DNA from: Sediminibacterium sp.
GTDB lineage: Bacteria > Bacteroidota > Bacteroidia > Chitinophagales > Chitinophagaceae
Direction: 5' to 3'
DNA length: 64,000 nt
Assembly (NCBI GenBank): GCA_007280515.1
Contig: QYPL01000002.1
Span: 62,001-126,000 of the forward strand
Below are positions 47,404 through 55,456 of this stretch, one piece after another. Position 1 is the stretch's first letter, and each line of letters begins with the position of its first letter. The notes below the pieces were generated by a model that searched no databases, was not told the origin of the DNA, and saw only the letters and a program-made list of their open reading frames with translations. The position numbers and the translations under genes were made by a program.

Positions 47404-48570
47404 ATGAAAAAATATCGTTTATGTATTTTATTATCTTGTTGTTTACTAGGAATTGTTACTAATTACGGATTCGCCCAAACCAATAAGGGCATTAACTTTC
47501 AAGGCATTGCTAGAGACAATAATGGATATATAATTACTAACAAATCAATTAATATTAGAATATCTATTAAATCGGATTCTAATTCAATTAAAAGTGAATA
47601 CCAAGAAATAACACCTATTACGACCAATGTACTAGGTTTATTTGCCATGGTAGTGGGCGCTTATGAAACTAATAAAATTGTAACAGTAGGGCCATTTGAA
47701 AATATAAACTGGTCAAAAGCAGAAAAATATTTACAAATAGAAATTGATACAGTAGGCGATTTATCTTTTATTTATATGGGAACGCAAAAAATAAATTATG
47801 TACCTTTTTCTTTTTATGCCGATAATGTGGGGGCTCAAAATATCAATGGAGTCATTGGCCTTTCTCAAGGCGGTACAGGACTCGATAATTTAAAAGATGT
47901 GAAAGTTTTATATAATATTGATAAAATAAATAACACCCCTGATAGTAGCAAGCCTATTAGTAATTTAACCTTGGCAGGCATAAATGATAAATTAAAAAAA
48001 GCAGATACCCTTTCATTAAGTAACCGTATTAATTTAAAACTAAGTAGTAAGGATACCATTAGCCTATCTAATAGAATTAATAATATGTCTTCTTTGTCTG
48101 TAGTATATGATTATGGAAGTTTTTACGACACAGCTAAACAAGCTGCTAGCGGGGCATCCAGCGCCACTGCCCTTAAATTTTCTTATGATGGTTTAGTGAA
48201 TAATATAAGCATTGTGCCTAATACTAGTGGCCAGCCCACTAAAATTACCGTCTTACATGCAGGTGTATATAATGTTCACTATGCTATTCAAATTATAAAA
48301 GCAGATGTTGGCGTAGATGAATTAAGTGTTTGGATAAGAAGAAATGGATCGGCTTATCTAAATACCAATACTAATTTTAATATATCTGGAAGCAGTCTAA
48401 AAAATTTATTGACTGGAAATTATTTGGTAGACTTAGGCGCCAACGATTATATAGAAATTTATTTTAGTGTGAAAAATATAAGTAGTGTAGTGACTGGCAC
48501 TATTGCACAAGCAAGTCCCTCACGACCTGCCACCCCAAGTGTTTATATCAATTTACAAAAACTAAATTAA
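47404..48570 (+). CDS. secreted tail-fibre/C1q-like surface protein
   Basis: A 388-residue protein with a signal peptide ending near NYGFAQT. Residues 28-150 contain the segment GINFQGIARDNNGYIITNKSINIRISI, found at the start of many Bacteroidota surface and fibre-like proteins; then GVIGLSQGGTGLDNLKDV, short repeats TLSLSNRINLKLSSKDTISL (about 195-225), and a C-terminal jelly-roll domain (about 235-388) of C1q/TNF-like or BclA-like type. It lacks a T9SS domain. Together with the preceding T9SS protein it may form a surface adhesin or fibre. Exact role is inference. Confidence 0.65.
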   Translation: MKKYRLCILLSCCLLGIVTNYGFAQTNKGINFQGIARDNNGYIITNKSINIRISIKSDSNSIKSEYQEITPITTNVLGLFAMVVGAYETNKIVTVGPFENINWSKAEKYLQIEIDTVGDLSFIYMGTQKINYVPFSFYADNVGAQNINGVIGLSQGGTGLDNLKDVKVLYNIDKINNTPDSSKPISNLTLAGINDKLKKADTLSLSNRINLKLSSKDTISLSNRINNMSSLSVVYDYGSFYDTAKQAASGASSATALKFSYDGLVNNISIVPNTSGQPTKITVLHAGVYNVHYAIQIIKADVGVDELSVWIRRNGSAYLNTNTNFNISGSSLKNLLTGNYLVDLGANDYIEIYFSVKNISSVVTGTIAQASPSRPATPSVYINLQKLN

Positions 48571-48586
48571 TAATTAACCACAAAAA

Positions 48587-49879
48587 TTATCCAAAAGGCT
48601 TTTCAATTGAAATACTTTGTTTCGAGAAAAACTTTGCACCCTCTTCTGCGATATAAAGACAGTCTTCTAATCGAATGCCAAATTCTCCTGGAATTGAAAT
48701 AGTAGGTTCATCACTAAAGCACATACCTACTGCAATGGGCGTTTTATTTCCTTTGACAAAATTTGTCCACTCATGACCCTCTAATCCAATGCCATGGCCA
48801 GTTCTATGCGGTAGTCCAGGTAATTTATAATTAGTACCAAAGCCTCCTTTTTCAATCACTGCTCTTGCAGCAGCATCTACTTGTTCGCAAGGGGCCCCAA
48901 TTTGAATAGCAGCAAAAGCCGCGTCCTGTGCTTTCTTTTCTAAGTTCCAAATATCAATTTGTCTTTGTGTAGGTTTACCTGCCACAATGGTTCTCGTAAT
49001 ATCAGAAGCATAACCTTCACAACTAGTACCTCCATCTATCATCACAATATCTCCTTCTTTAATAGTTTGTGGTGTTATACTTCCATGAGGCAGTGCCGAA
49101 TATTTTCCTACTTGAACAGAAGCCCCTCCACTAAATCCTAATTTTTTAAAAGCAGCTGAAATATTATTACTTAATAATGTTTGTGACATACCAGGCACAA
49201 TAGTAGTAAAGGCAGCTTTATACGCTTCAATAGTAATATCACTTGCTTTTTGCATCAGTGCAATTTCTGCAGGTGATTTAATCATTCTACATCCGGCAGT
49301 CACAGGGGTGGCGTCTACTACTTCAAACCCAGCCGCTTCTTTTTTTACGCCATTGGCAATAAAAAAACGAACTCTTTCTTCCATTCCAATGGCATGGTGT
49401 ATAACCCCTCTGGCTTTTACAATGCCTACTATAACAGCATAAGGGCTTTCATGTTCTTCCCAACAACGGACTTCATCTCCAAAAGCAGGTCGTATTAGTT
49501 CTCTTGCTCTATCTTCTTCAAATTTTGGACAAACATAAACCAGCGCTCCCTTTGCAGGAATCACTATACCAAAGGTTCTTTCACTTTGACCCCATCGCAT
49601 GCCTGTATAATAATAACAAGATGTGGTGCCTTCTAAAAAAATGGCATCCATTTTATTTTGGGACATTAATTCCTGTGCTTTAGCAATTCTTGCTTTTCTT
49701 TCCGCTACTGAGATGGGCACTATGCCTGCTACTTGAGGACTTAGGCTACGAATAGCTTCGGGCAAGTCTAATGCCGTCTCTCTTTCATCTATCTGTCTTC
49801 CAAATATAGAACTGCTCATACCTAAGCTGCCGGCTGTAATTGCCGATACTGCTAAAAATTTTCTTCTATTGACTGACAT
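48587..49879 (-). CDS. Tat-exported M24 family metallopeptidase (Xaa-Pro aminopeptidase-like)
   Basis: A 430-residue enzyme. I use ATG 49879 (MSVNRRKFLAVSAITAGSLG, a Tat signal); an in-frame TTG at 50002 would add 41 unlikely residues and lies upstream of the predicted promoter. The creatinase/prolidase-type N domain (about 60-190) precedes the pita-bread domain with metal ligands in MIDGGTSCEGYASDITRT, HRTGHGIGLEGHEW and SDEPTISIPGEFGIRLED. It removes the residue before proline from peptides. It is divergent from the DUF5916 gene and convergent with the fibre-like gene. Tat export implies folding with its metals before export. Confidence 0.9.
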   Translation of the reverse strand: MSVNRRKFLAVSAITAGSLGMSSSIFGRQIDERETALDLPEAIRSLSPQVAGIVPISVAERKARIAKAQELMSQNKMDAIFLEGTTSCYYYTGMRWGQSERTFGIVIPAKGALVYVCPKFEEDRARELIRPAFGDEVRCWEEHESPYAVIVGIVKARGVIHHAIGMEERVRFFIANGVKKEAAGFEVVDATPVTAGCRMIKSPAEIALMQKASDITIEAYKAAFTTIVPGMSQTLLSNNISAAFKKLGFSGGASVQVGKYSALPHGSITPQTIKEGDIVMIDGGTSCEGYASDITRTIVAGKPTQRQIDIWNLEKKAQDAAFAAIQIGAPCEQVDAAARAVIEKGGFGTNYKLPGLPHRTGHGIGLEGHEWTNFVKGNKTPIAVGMCFSDEPTISIPGEFGIRLEDCLYIAEEGAKFFSKQSISIEKPFG

Positions 49880-49960
49880 AGTATACAATTTAAAATGTTT
49901 TACATAAGTGGCATTAAAGATATTACATTTTAATAAGTTAAAAACTTTAAATTTAACCTT

Positions 49961-49990
49961 CAAAAATAGGGGTTTCCTTATTCTAATCAA
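49961..49990 (-). promoter_or_regulatory. promoter of the Tat-exported M24 peptidase gene (TTG-N19-TATTTTTG)
   Basis: On the minus strand, TATTTTTG (reverse complement of 49961-49968) lies 19 bases after TTG (reverse complement of 49988-49990), matching the Bacteroidota consensus with correct spacing. It lies upstream of ATG 49879, giving a leader of about 70 bases. Confidence 0.62.
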
Positions 49991-50008
49991 ACCATAAACC
50001 AACTTCCT

Positions 50009-52207
50009 TTGAAACTAATTCGCCTTTCTTGTTTTCTTTTTTTAGTATTTGCTTTTCAACAATCCATCGCACAAAAAAAGAATGCTAATATTAAATATTA
50101 TATCCACAAAGCAACTGACCTCATTAAAGTGGATGGCCTAATGAATGAGCAGTCTTGGTTAAAGGCGCAGGCTGTAAATAAATTTCCCATGGTGCTACCC
50201 ATGGATACCAGTGTTTCTAAAGTACCTACTGAAGTAAGAATGACTTACGATGAAAATAATTTATATATTATTGCCATTTGTACCAAGGTGGGTGATGGTG
50301 TAGATATGGTAGAGTCCTTAAAAAGAGATTGGAGCTTTGGAAAGAATGATAATTTTATTTTATTCATGGACACCTATGGAGATTTAACCAATGGATTTGC
50401 CTTTGGCGCAAGCGCAGTGGGCGCCCAATGGGATGGTACTATGTTTGATGGAGGTTCTGTGGATTTAAATTGGGATAATAAATGGACCTCGGCAATTTAT
50501 AATGACGCTGAAAAATATGTTTGGGAGGCAGCCATTCCTTTTAAATCCATTAGATATAAAACAGGTATGCAAGAATGGGGTGTGAACTTTAGTAGAAACG
50601 ATTTAAAAACAACAGAAAAATCGAGCTGGGCACCCATGCCTAGACAATTTCCCACTGCTTCATTAGCTTATACAGGGTCACTGGTTTGGGATGCACCTCT
50701 TCCTGAACATCAAAATAATTTTTCGCTTATTCCTTATTTTAAATCCAGTGTTTCTAAAGAATTCGCCAGTAGTGATGGTACAAAAATAAATCAAGCATCT
50801 ATTAATAAAAATGCATACGGTTTAGACGCAAAAATAAGTTTGTCTTCTTCACTCAATTTAGATTTAACAGTAAACCCCGATTTCTCTCAGGTGGAAGTAG
50901 ATAGACAAGTAAGCAACCTAAGTCGTTTTGAATTATTCTTTCCAGAAAAAAGACAGTTCTTTTTAGAAAATGCCGATTTATTTTCCAATTTAGGTTTTGA
51001 AAATGTTCGTCCCTTTTTCTCCAGAAGAATTGGCTTAAATACCAATATTGATTTTGGTGCTAGAATGAGTGGCAGAATAGATAAAAATTGGCGTATTGGT
51101 ATTATGGATATGAAAACAAGCGATGATAAAAGCACAGGACTCTTAGCTCAAAATTTTTCAGTACTCGCTTTGCAAAGAAAGTTATTTAAAAAATCGAGTG
51201 TTGAATTATTCTATATTGATAAAACGGCTTTTGATTATCCCACACAAACCACCACCTCTGCTGCAGTGGGTAATGCTTATAATAGAAACTTTGGTTTTGA
51301 ATATAATTTAGCGCCAAAAAATAATCCTTGGACAGGAAAAACTATTTTAATAAAATCATTCACGCCCAATAAATCTGGAAACGACTATTTAAATGCAGGC
51401 AATTTACAATACAGTAGTAGAAAGTGGATCATATCATGGCAGCATGAAATTGTGGGAAATAATTACAATGCAGAAGTGGGCTATATTCCTAGAAATAATT
51501 ATATCAAGTTTACACCCAGTATTACACGCTTGTATTTTCCTAAAGGCGGAAATATTTTAAGCTATGGCCCTCAATTGACCACTACTTATTACTATAATTC
51601 AAACTTCAATTTAACGGACAACACAAAATTATTTAATTACCTCATTACATTCAGAGACAAGAGCACTATCGCCTCTGTCATTCAAAACGACTATGTAGAA
51701 TTATTAGCACCCTTTGATCCTACTCGAATTGGTAAACAACCATTAGCAGCGCATACCAAACATCAATGGACAACGGTAGGCTTTGATTGGATTTCAGCAC
51801 CTCAACATAAATTTACTTATTACTTAACCGCACGTAAAGGAGGTTATTATGCCGATGGTAAATTATTAAGTATTACAGGCAATATCGGTTATCGTATTCA
51901 GCCCTATGTCAATTTTGATGTGGCTGCTACCTATAATCATATAGAACTTCCACAACCATGGGGAAATAATAATTTCTTCTTGATTGGCCCTAAAGTAGAT
52001 ATCACCATGACAGATAAATTATTTTTTACTGCCTTCTACCAGTATAACGAGCAAACTAAAAATATCAACTTTAATACAAGATTTCAATGGCGCTATAAAC
52101 CCGTCTCTGACTTATTCATAGTCTATACCGATAACTACTATATCGGACCTGTATTTGTTAAAAACAGAGCCGTAGTCTTGAAATTTACTTATTGGTGGAA
52201 TAAATAA
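50009..52207 (+). CDS. DUF5916 domain outer-membrane protein with CBM9-like N-terminus
   Basis: A 732-residue secreted protein starting at TTG 50009 (KLIRLSCFLFLVFAFQQSIAQ signal). Residues 28-210 form a carbohydrate-binding family 9-like beta-sandwich (KVDGLMNEQSWLKAQAV, LYIIAICTKVG), and from about 230 the DUF5916 barrel-like domain begins (DFSQVEVDRQVSNLSRFELF, FPEKRQFFLENADLFS). The C-terminus FVKNRAVVLKFTYWW fits an outer-membrane barrel. Function is unknown, but the family is common next to exported peptidases and sortilin-like genes in Bacteroidota. It is divergent from the M24 gene and ends at a terminator shared with the neighbouring propeller gene. Confidence 0.85.
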   Translation: MKLIRLSCFLFLVFAFQQSIAQKKNANIKYYIHKATDLIKVDGLMNEQSWLKAQAVNKFPMVLPMDTSVSKVPTEVRMTYDENNLYIIAICTKVGDGVDMVESLKRDWSFGKNDNFILFMDTYGDLTNGFAFGASAVGAQWDGTMFDGGSVDLNWDNKWTSAIYNDAEKYVWEAAIPFKSIRYKTGMQEWGVNFSRNDLKTTEKSSWAPMPRQFPTASLAYTGSLVWDAPLPEHQNNFSLIPYFKSSVSKEFASSDGTKINQASINKNAYGLDAKISLSSSLNLDLTVNPDFSQVEVDRQVSNLSRFELFFPEKRQFFLENADLFSNLGFENVRPFFSRRIGLNTNIDFGARMSGRIDKNWRIGIMDMKTSDDKSTGLLAQNFSVLALQRKLFKKSSVELFYIDKTAFDYPTQTTTSAAVGNAYNRNFGFEYNLAPKNNPWTGKTILIKSFTPNKSGNDYLNAGNLQYSSRKWIISWQHEIVGNNYNAEVGYIPRNNYIKFTPSITRLYFPKGGNILSYGPQLTTTYYYNSNFNLTDNTKLFNYLITFRDKSTIASVIQNDYVELLAPFDPTRIGKQPLAAHTKHQWTTVGFDWISAPQHKFTYYLTARKGGYYADGKLLSITGNIGYRIQPYVNFDVAATYNHIELPQPWGNNNFFLIGPKVDITMTDKLFFTAFYQYNEQTKNINFNTRFQWRYKPVSDLFIVYTDNYYIGPVFVKNRAVVLKFTYWWNK

Positions 52208-52226
52208 AATATAGAAATACTTACAT

Positions 52227-52261
52227 AAAAAATACCCTTCATAATAAGAAGGGTATTTTTT
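52227..52261. terminator. bidirectional terminator between the DUF5916 and propeller genes
   Basis: A perfect 14-bp stem (AAAAAATACCCTTC / GAAGGGTATTTTTT) with the loop ATAATAA lies between the convergent stops at 52207 and 52268. Confidence 0.92.
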
Positions 52262-52267
52262 TGTGGT

Positions 52268-55200
52268 TTATAATTTTGAATAGGATGCGGACAGTTTTTC
52301 TAATTGAGTATTTAGGTCCTGATACACTAATTTTTGTTGTGAAGTGGGTGGAAAATCGGCTCCCATGGTTTGACTTTCTTTAGTGAGGGTTAATAGTCTT
52401 TCCAATATTTTAGCTGGATTTCTAAAAATATCCATCCTCGATCCAGTCAAGTGTATATCAAACAATTCTTTTTCTATAGCATACACTTGCTTTTCACGCG
52501 CAGTCGCCTCAGTTGTATTTTGCTTTAATAAGCCAACACGTTCTATTTCCATTTTCTCAATTAAGCCTGCACATTTTTTCATAGCACTAGTCAATTGCAT
52601 TCCAAAAGCATATTGAGCTTGAATTGCTTCTGAACTTGAATGTAAATTAGGATCATTCAATACTTGTATGGGTTGCTTCATTATTTCTTTACCTACTTTT
52701 AAAGCCACAGTATAACTACCTGGCGGAATTCTAATAGGTTCTAGTCCTGGACCAATATCTAAATCATAAATAAACATGCGTCTATTTCCTAGTGAATCAA
52801 ATTTTATATAATTTTTATTATCAGGGATTGTTTTTAAAGGTGGCAGTTCTATATCGTTATGTGCAAGATTCCACCAAATCCTATTCACTCCTTTATTTCT
52901 TGTGCCTTCCATTTTTTGAATGGTATCTCCTTTAGTATTCAAAATATAAATAAGAGCATTAGAAGAAAGACTATCTGCTAAATAATAGTTGATGCTGGCA
53001 CCATAGGGAGGATTTTTTCCAGTGGCCATTGAGGATTCACTATGAATACCTGTTTTATTATTAAAACGATAAGCTTGTCTAGGTGCATATAATTCATTTT
53101 TATTTTTTACCATTTGCTTACTCCACTCTCTCAAAGGAGTGATATCATCTAAAATATAAAAACCTCTTCCATAAGTAGCTAAGACTAAATCCCGAAAGTT
53201 TTTTTGAATGGCTATATAATAAACAGGAGAGGGGGGTAAATTATTTTTTAAATGCATCCAAGTACTACCATCATCTGGACTAATGTATAAACCATTATCT
53301 GTACCTGCATACAATAAACCTTTTTGAATTGGGTCTTCTTTAATGCTATGCACAAAAGAACTATTAGAAGCTGGAATACCCGCCCCTACCTCTTTCCAAG
53401 ACTTACCATAATTAGTTGTTTTAAAAATATAAGGTTTAAAATCACCTAATTGTTGATAGGTAATACTTATATAAGCCGTTCCCGTTTCAAAATTAGAAGC
53501 ATCAATACTTCGAATAGTTCCCCATGGTGCAATGCCTTTTATATTCGCTGTTACATTGGTCCATGTTTTTCCATCATTGGTAGTGACTTGAACCTGACCA
53601 TCATTACTACCTGTCCATAAAACACCTTTTGTTAAAGGAGACTCTGCAATCACATATAAGGTGCAGCCATCAAATGTCATCAAGTTGTCGGAATTCATAC
53701 CACCAGAATTTTGTTGATGGGTTTTATCATTGGTGGTTAAGTCTGGGCTAATCACCTGCCATGACATTCCTTTATTATTTGTTTTATGAACATACTGGCT
53801 TCCAACATAGACTACTCCTTTTTGATGTTTCGATAAGGCCATCGGAAAATTCCAATGCCAACGATATTTCATATCTGCTGGAGCCCAACCATAGCCTGCT
53901 GCTGGCCAAGCGCGCACATCGTGCGCATATCCTGTTCTAACATCGGTAACATCTAACCCTCCATCATAACATCCAGACCAAATTATATTATTATCAAAAG
54001 GATCAGGTTGTGCAAATCCACTTTCGCACCCGCCAACGCCTTCCCATAATCCTAATGGAATAGAACCTTGCATACTAATTGCGGCTGTTCTATAACTATA
54101 TCCGTCTTGTCTATTCCCCATTACATGATAAGGAATCATATTGTCTACTGCTACATGATACATTTGCGCAATAGGTAAATTAATATTGTTCCAGGTTTTA
54201 CCTCCATTAAAGCTCATATTCATACAACCATCATGTGCTACCATTATACGTTCTGCATTCGTAGGATCAAACCAAATATCATGGTTATCGCCACCAGGCG
54301 CATAAGTACCATTGCCATTAAAACTAATGCCACCATCTTTTGATTCCATAATGGTCACACAAATAGTATACAATTTATTTTCATCTTGCGTGGATACACG
54401 AACTCTTGTATAGTAAGGGGCACGTTGTGCCATTGAATGATTTTCATACATTAATTTCCAATGCGCTCCTCCATCAATTGATTTATATAAGCCAGGGGAC
54501 TTATCTTCTACTAATGCATAAATAGTTTTAGGATTACTCTGTGCAATGTCTATAGATGTTTTACCAATAGGATGAGCGCTGCCACCTGGTAATCCATTAT
54601 TCATTACTTGCCAAGTTTTTCCTCCATCGATTGTTTTATAAAATCCACTACCTGGGCCGCCGCTATTTAAATTCCAAGTGGTAAGATTTACTTGCCACAT
54701 GGCAGCCACTAAATTATTAGGGTCTTTTTCATTTAACGATAAATCGCTACAGCCTGTATTAGCATCTACAAATAAAATACGGTCCCAATGATTGCCACCA
54801 TCTACTGTTTTATATACACCTCTTTCTTCTTGTGGTCCATGCATATGACCCATGGCCGCTACGTAAATAGTATTCGTATCCGTCGGATCCACAATTACCT
54901 TGCTTATTAAAACTGTTTCTTTCAACCCTTTATTCTCCCATGTTTTGCCTCCGTCACTTGACTTATAAATTCCATTGCCATTCGCATGTGCTGGACGAAT
55001 CACAAATGTCTCCCCTGTACCCGCCCAAACTTGTTGAGGATTCGATTTTGAAATAGCCAATGCCCCAATGGAAGAATTGTCCATATTATCGAAAATGGGT
55101 TTCCAATGCACACCGCCATCGGTGGTTTTCCAAATACCTCCGGAAGCTGCCCCCACATAAGATACCATTGGATTACCTGGCTCTCCCACCACCGCAATAG

Positions 55201-55336
55201 CTCTATTACCATCTGGACCAATAAATCGAAAAGGCATGGCTGCAAAGGGGTTAGAACCAACTGTTTGTGCCAAAAAAGGCTTTGCAGTAAAAAGACCAAA
55301 GAGTAGAAAAACGATAAAAATGGATTGCTTTTTCAT
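52268..55336 (-). CDS. exported sortilin-like (VPS10/BNR-repeat) propeller protein
   Basis: A 1022-residue secreted protein. I use ATG 55336 (KKQSIFIVFLLFGLFTAKPFLAQ signal); an in-frame TTG at 55366 would add ten residues. About ten Asp-box hairpins (KTTDGGVHWKPI, KSSDGGKTWENK, KTIDGGKTWQVM, KSIDGGAHWKLM, ISPDDGSTWMHL) span residues 60-690, followed by a FlgD-like Ig domain (GVNRIWWNL, about 800) and a helical tail. It is divergent from the related 55457 gene across a 120-base spacer; the shared blocks show they are paralogues. No active site is visible. It probably binds an extracellular ligand. Confidence 0.9.
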   Translation of the reverse strand: MKKQSIFIVFLLFGLFTAKPFLAQTVGSNPFAAMPFRFIGPDGNRAIAVVGEPGNPMVSYVGAASGGIWKTTDGGVHWKPIFDNMDNSSIGALAISKSNPQQVWAGTGETFVIRPAHANGNGIYKSSDGGKTWENKGLKETVLISKVIVDPTDTNTIYVAAMGHMHGPQEERGVYKTVDGGNHWDRILFVDANTGCSDLSLNEKDPNNLVAAMWQVNLTTWNLNSGGPGSGFYKTIDGGKTWQVMNNGLPGGSAHPIGKTSIDIAQSNPKTIYALVEDKSPGLYKSIDGGAHWKLMYENHSMAQRAPYYTRVRVSTQDENKLYTICVTIMESKDGGISFNGNGTYAPGGDNHDIWFDPTNAERIMVAHDGCMNMSFNGGKTWNNINLPIAQMYHVAVDNMIPYHVMGNRQDGYSYRTAAISMQGSIPLGLWEGVGGCESGFAQPDPFDNNIIWSGCYDGGLDVTDVRTGYAHDVRAWPAAGYGWAPADMKYRWHWNFPMALSKHQKGVVYVGSQYVHKTNNKGMSWQVISPDLTTNDKTHQQNSGGMNSDNLMTFDGCTLYVIAESPLTKGVLWTGSNDGQVQVTTNDGKTWTNVTANIKGIAPWGTIRSIDASNFETGTAYISITYQQLGDFKPYIFKTTNYGKSWKEVGAGIPASNSSFVHSIKEDPIQKGLLYAGTDNGLYISPDDGSTWMHLKNNLPPSPVYYIAIQKNFRDLVLATYGRGFYILDDITPLREWSKQMVKNKNELYAPRQAYRFNNKTGIHSESSMATGKNPPYGASINYYLADSLSSNALIYILNTKGDTIQKMEGTRNKGVNRIWWNLAHNDIELPPLKTIPDNKNYIKFDSLGNRRMFIYDLDIGPGLEPIRIPPGSYTVALKVGKEIMKQPIQVLNDPNLHSSSEAIQAQYAFGMQLTSAMKKCAGLIEKMEIERVGLLKQNTTEATAREKQVYAIEKELFDIHLTGSRMDIFRNPAKILERLLTLTKESQTMGADFPPTSQQKLVYQDLNTQLEKLSASYSKL

Positions 55337-55456
55337 AAATAAATTGAATAAATATTTTAAAACCAATATTTGAATTTAAGCATTATTATGCAAGCTCCCA
55401 AGAGCAAATAATTGAAGCTATTATTTAGTATATTTAAGTATCCTAAAAATATTATT

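Noticed and set aside
49880-50002. Longer start of the M24 peptidase gene at TTG 50002
   Set aside because: The additional 41 residues bury the Tat signal, and the predicted promoter (49961-49990) would lie inside the coding region.
55337-55456. Shared promoter in the spacer between the two divergent propeller genes
   Set aside because: I found no TTG/TAnnTTTG combination on either strand, only AT-rich sequence.
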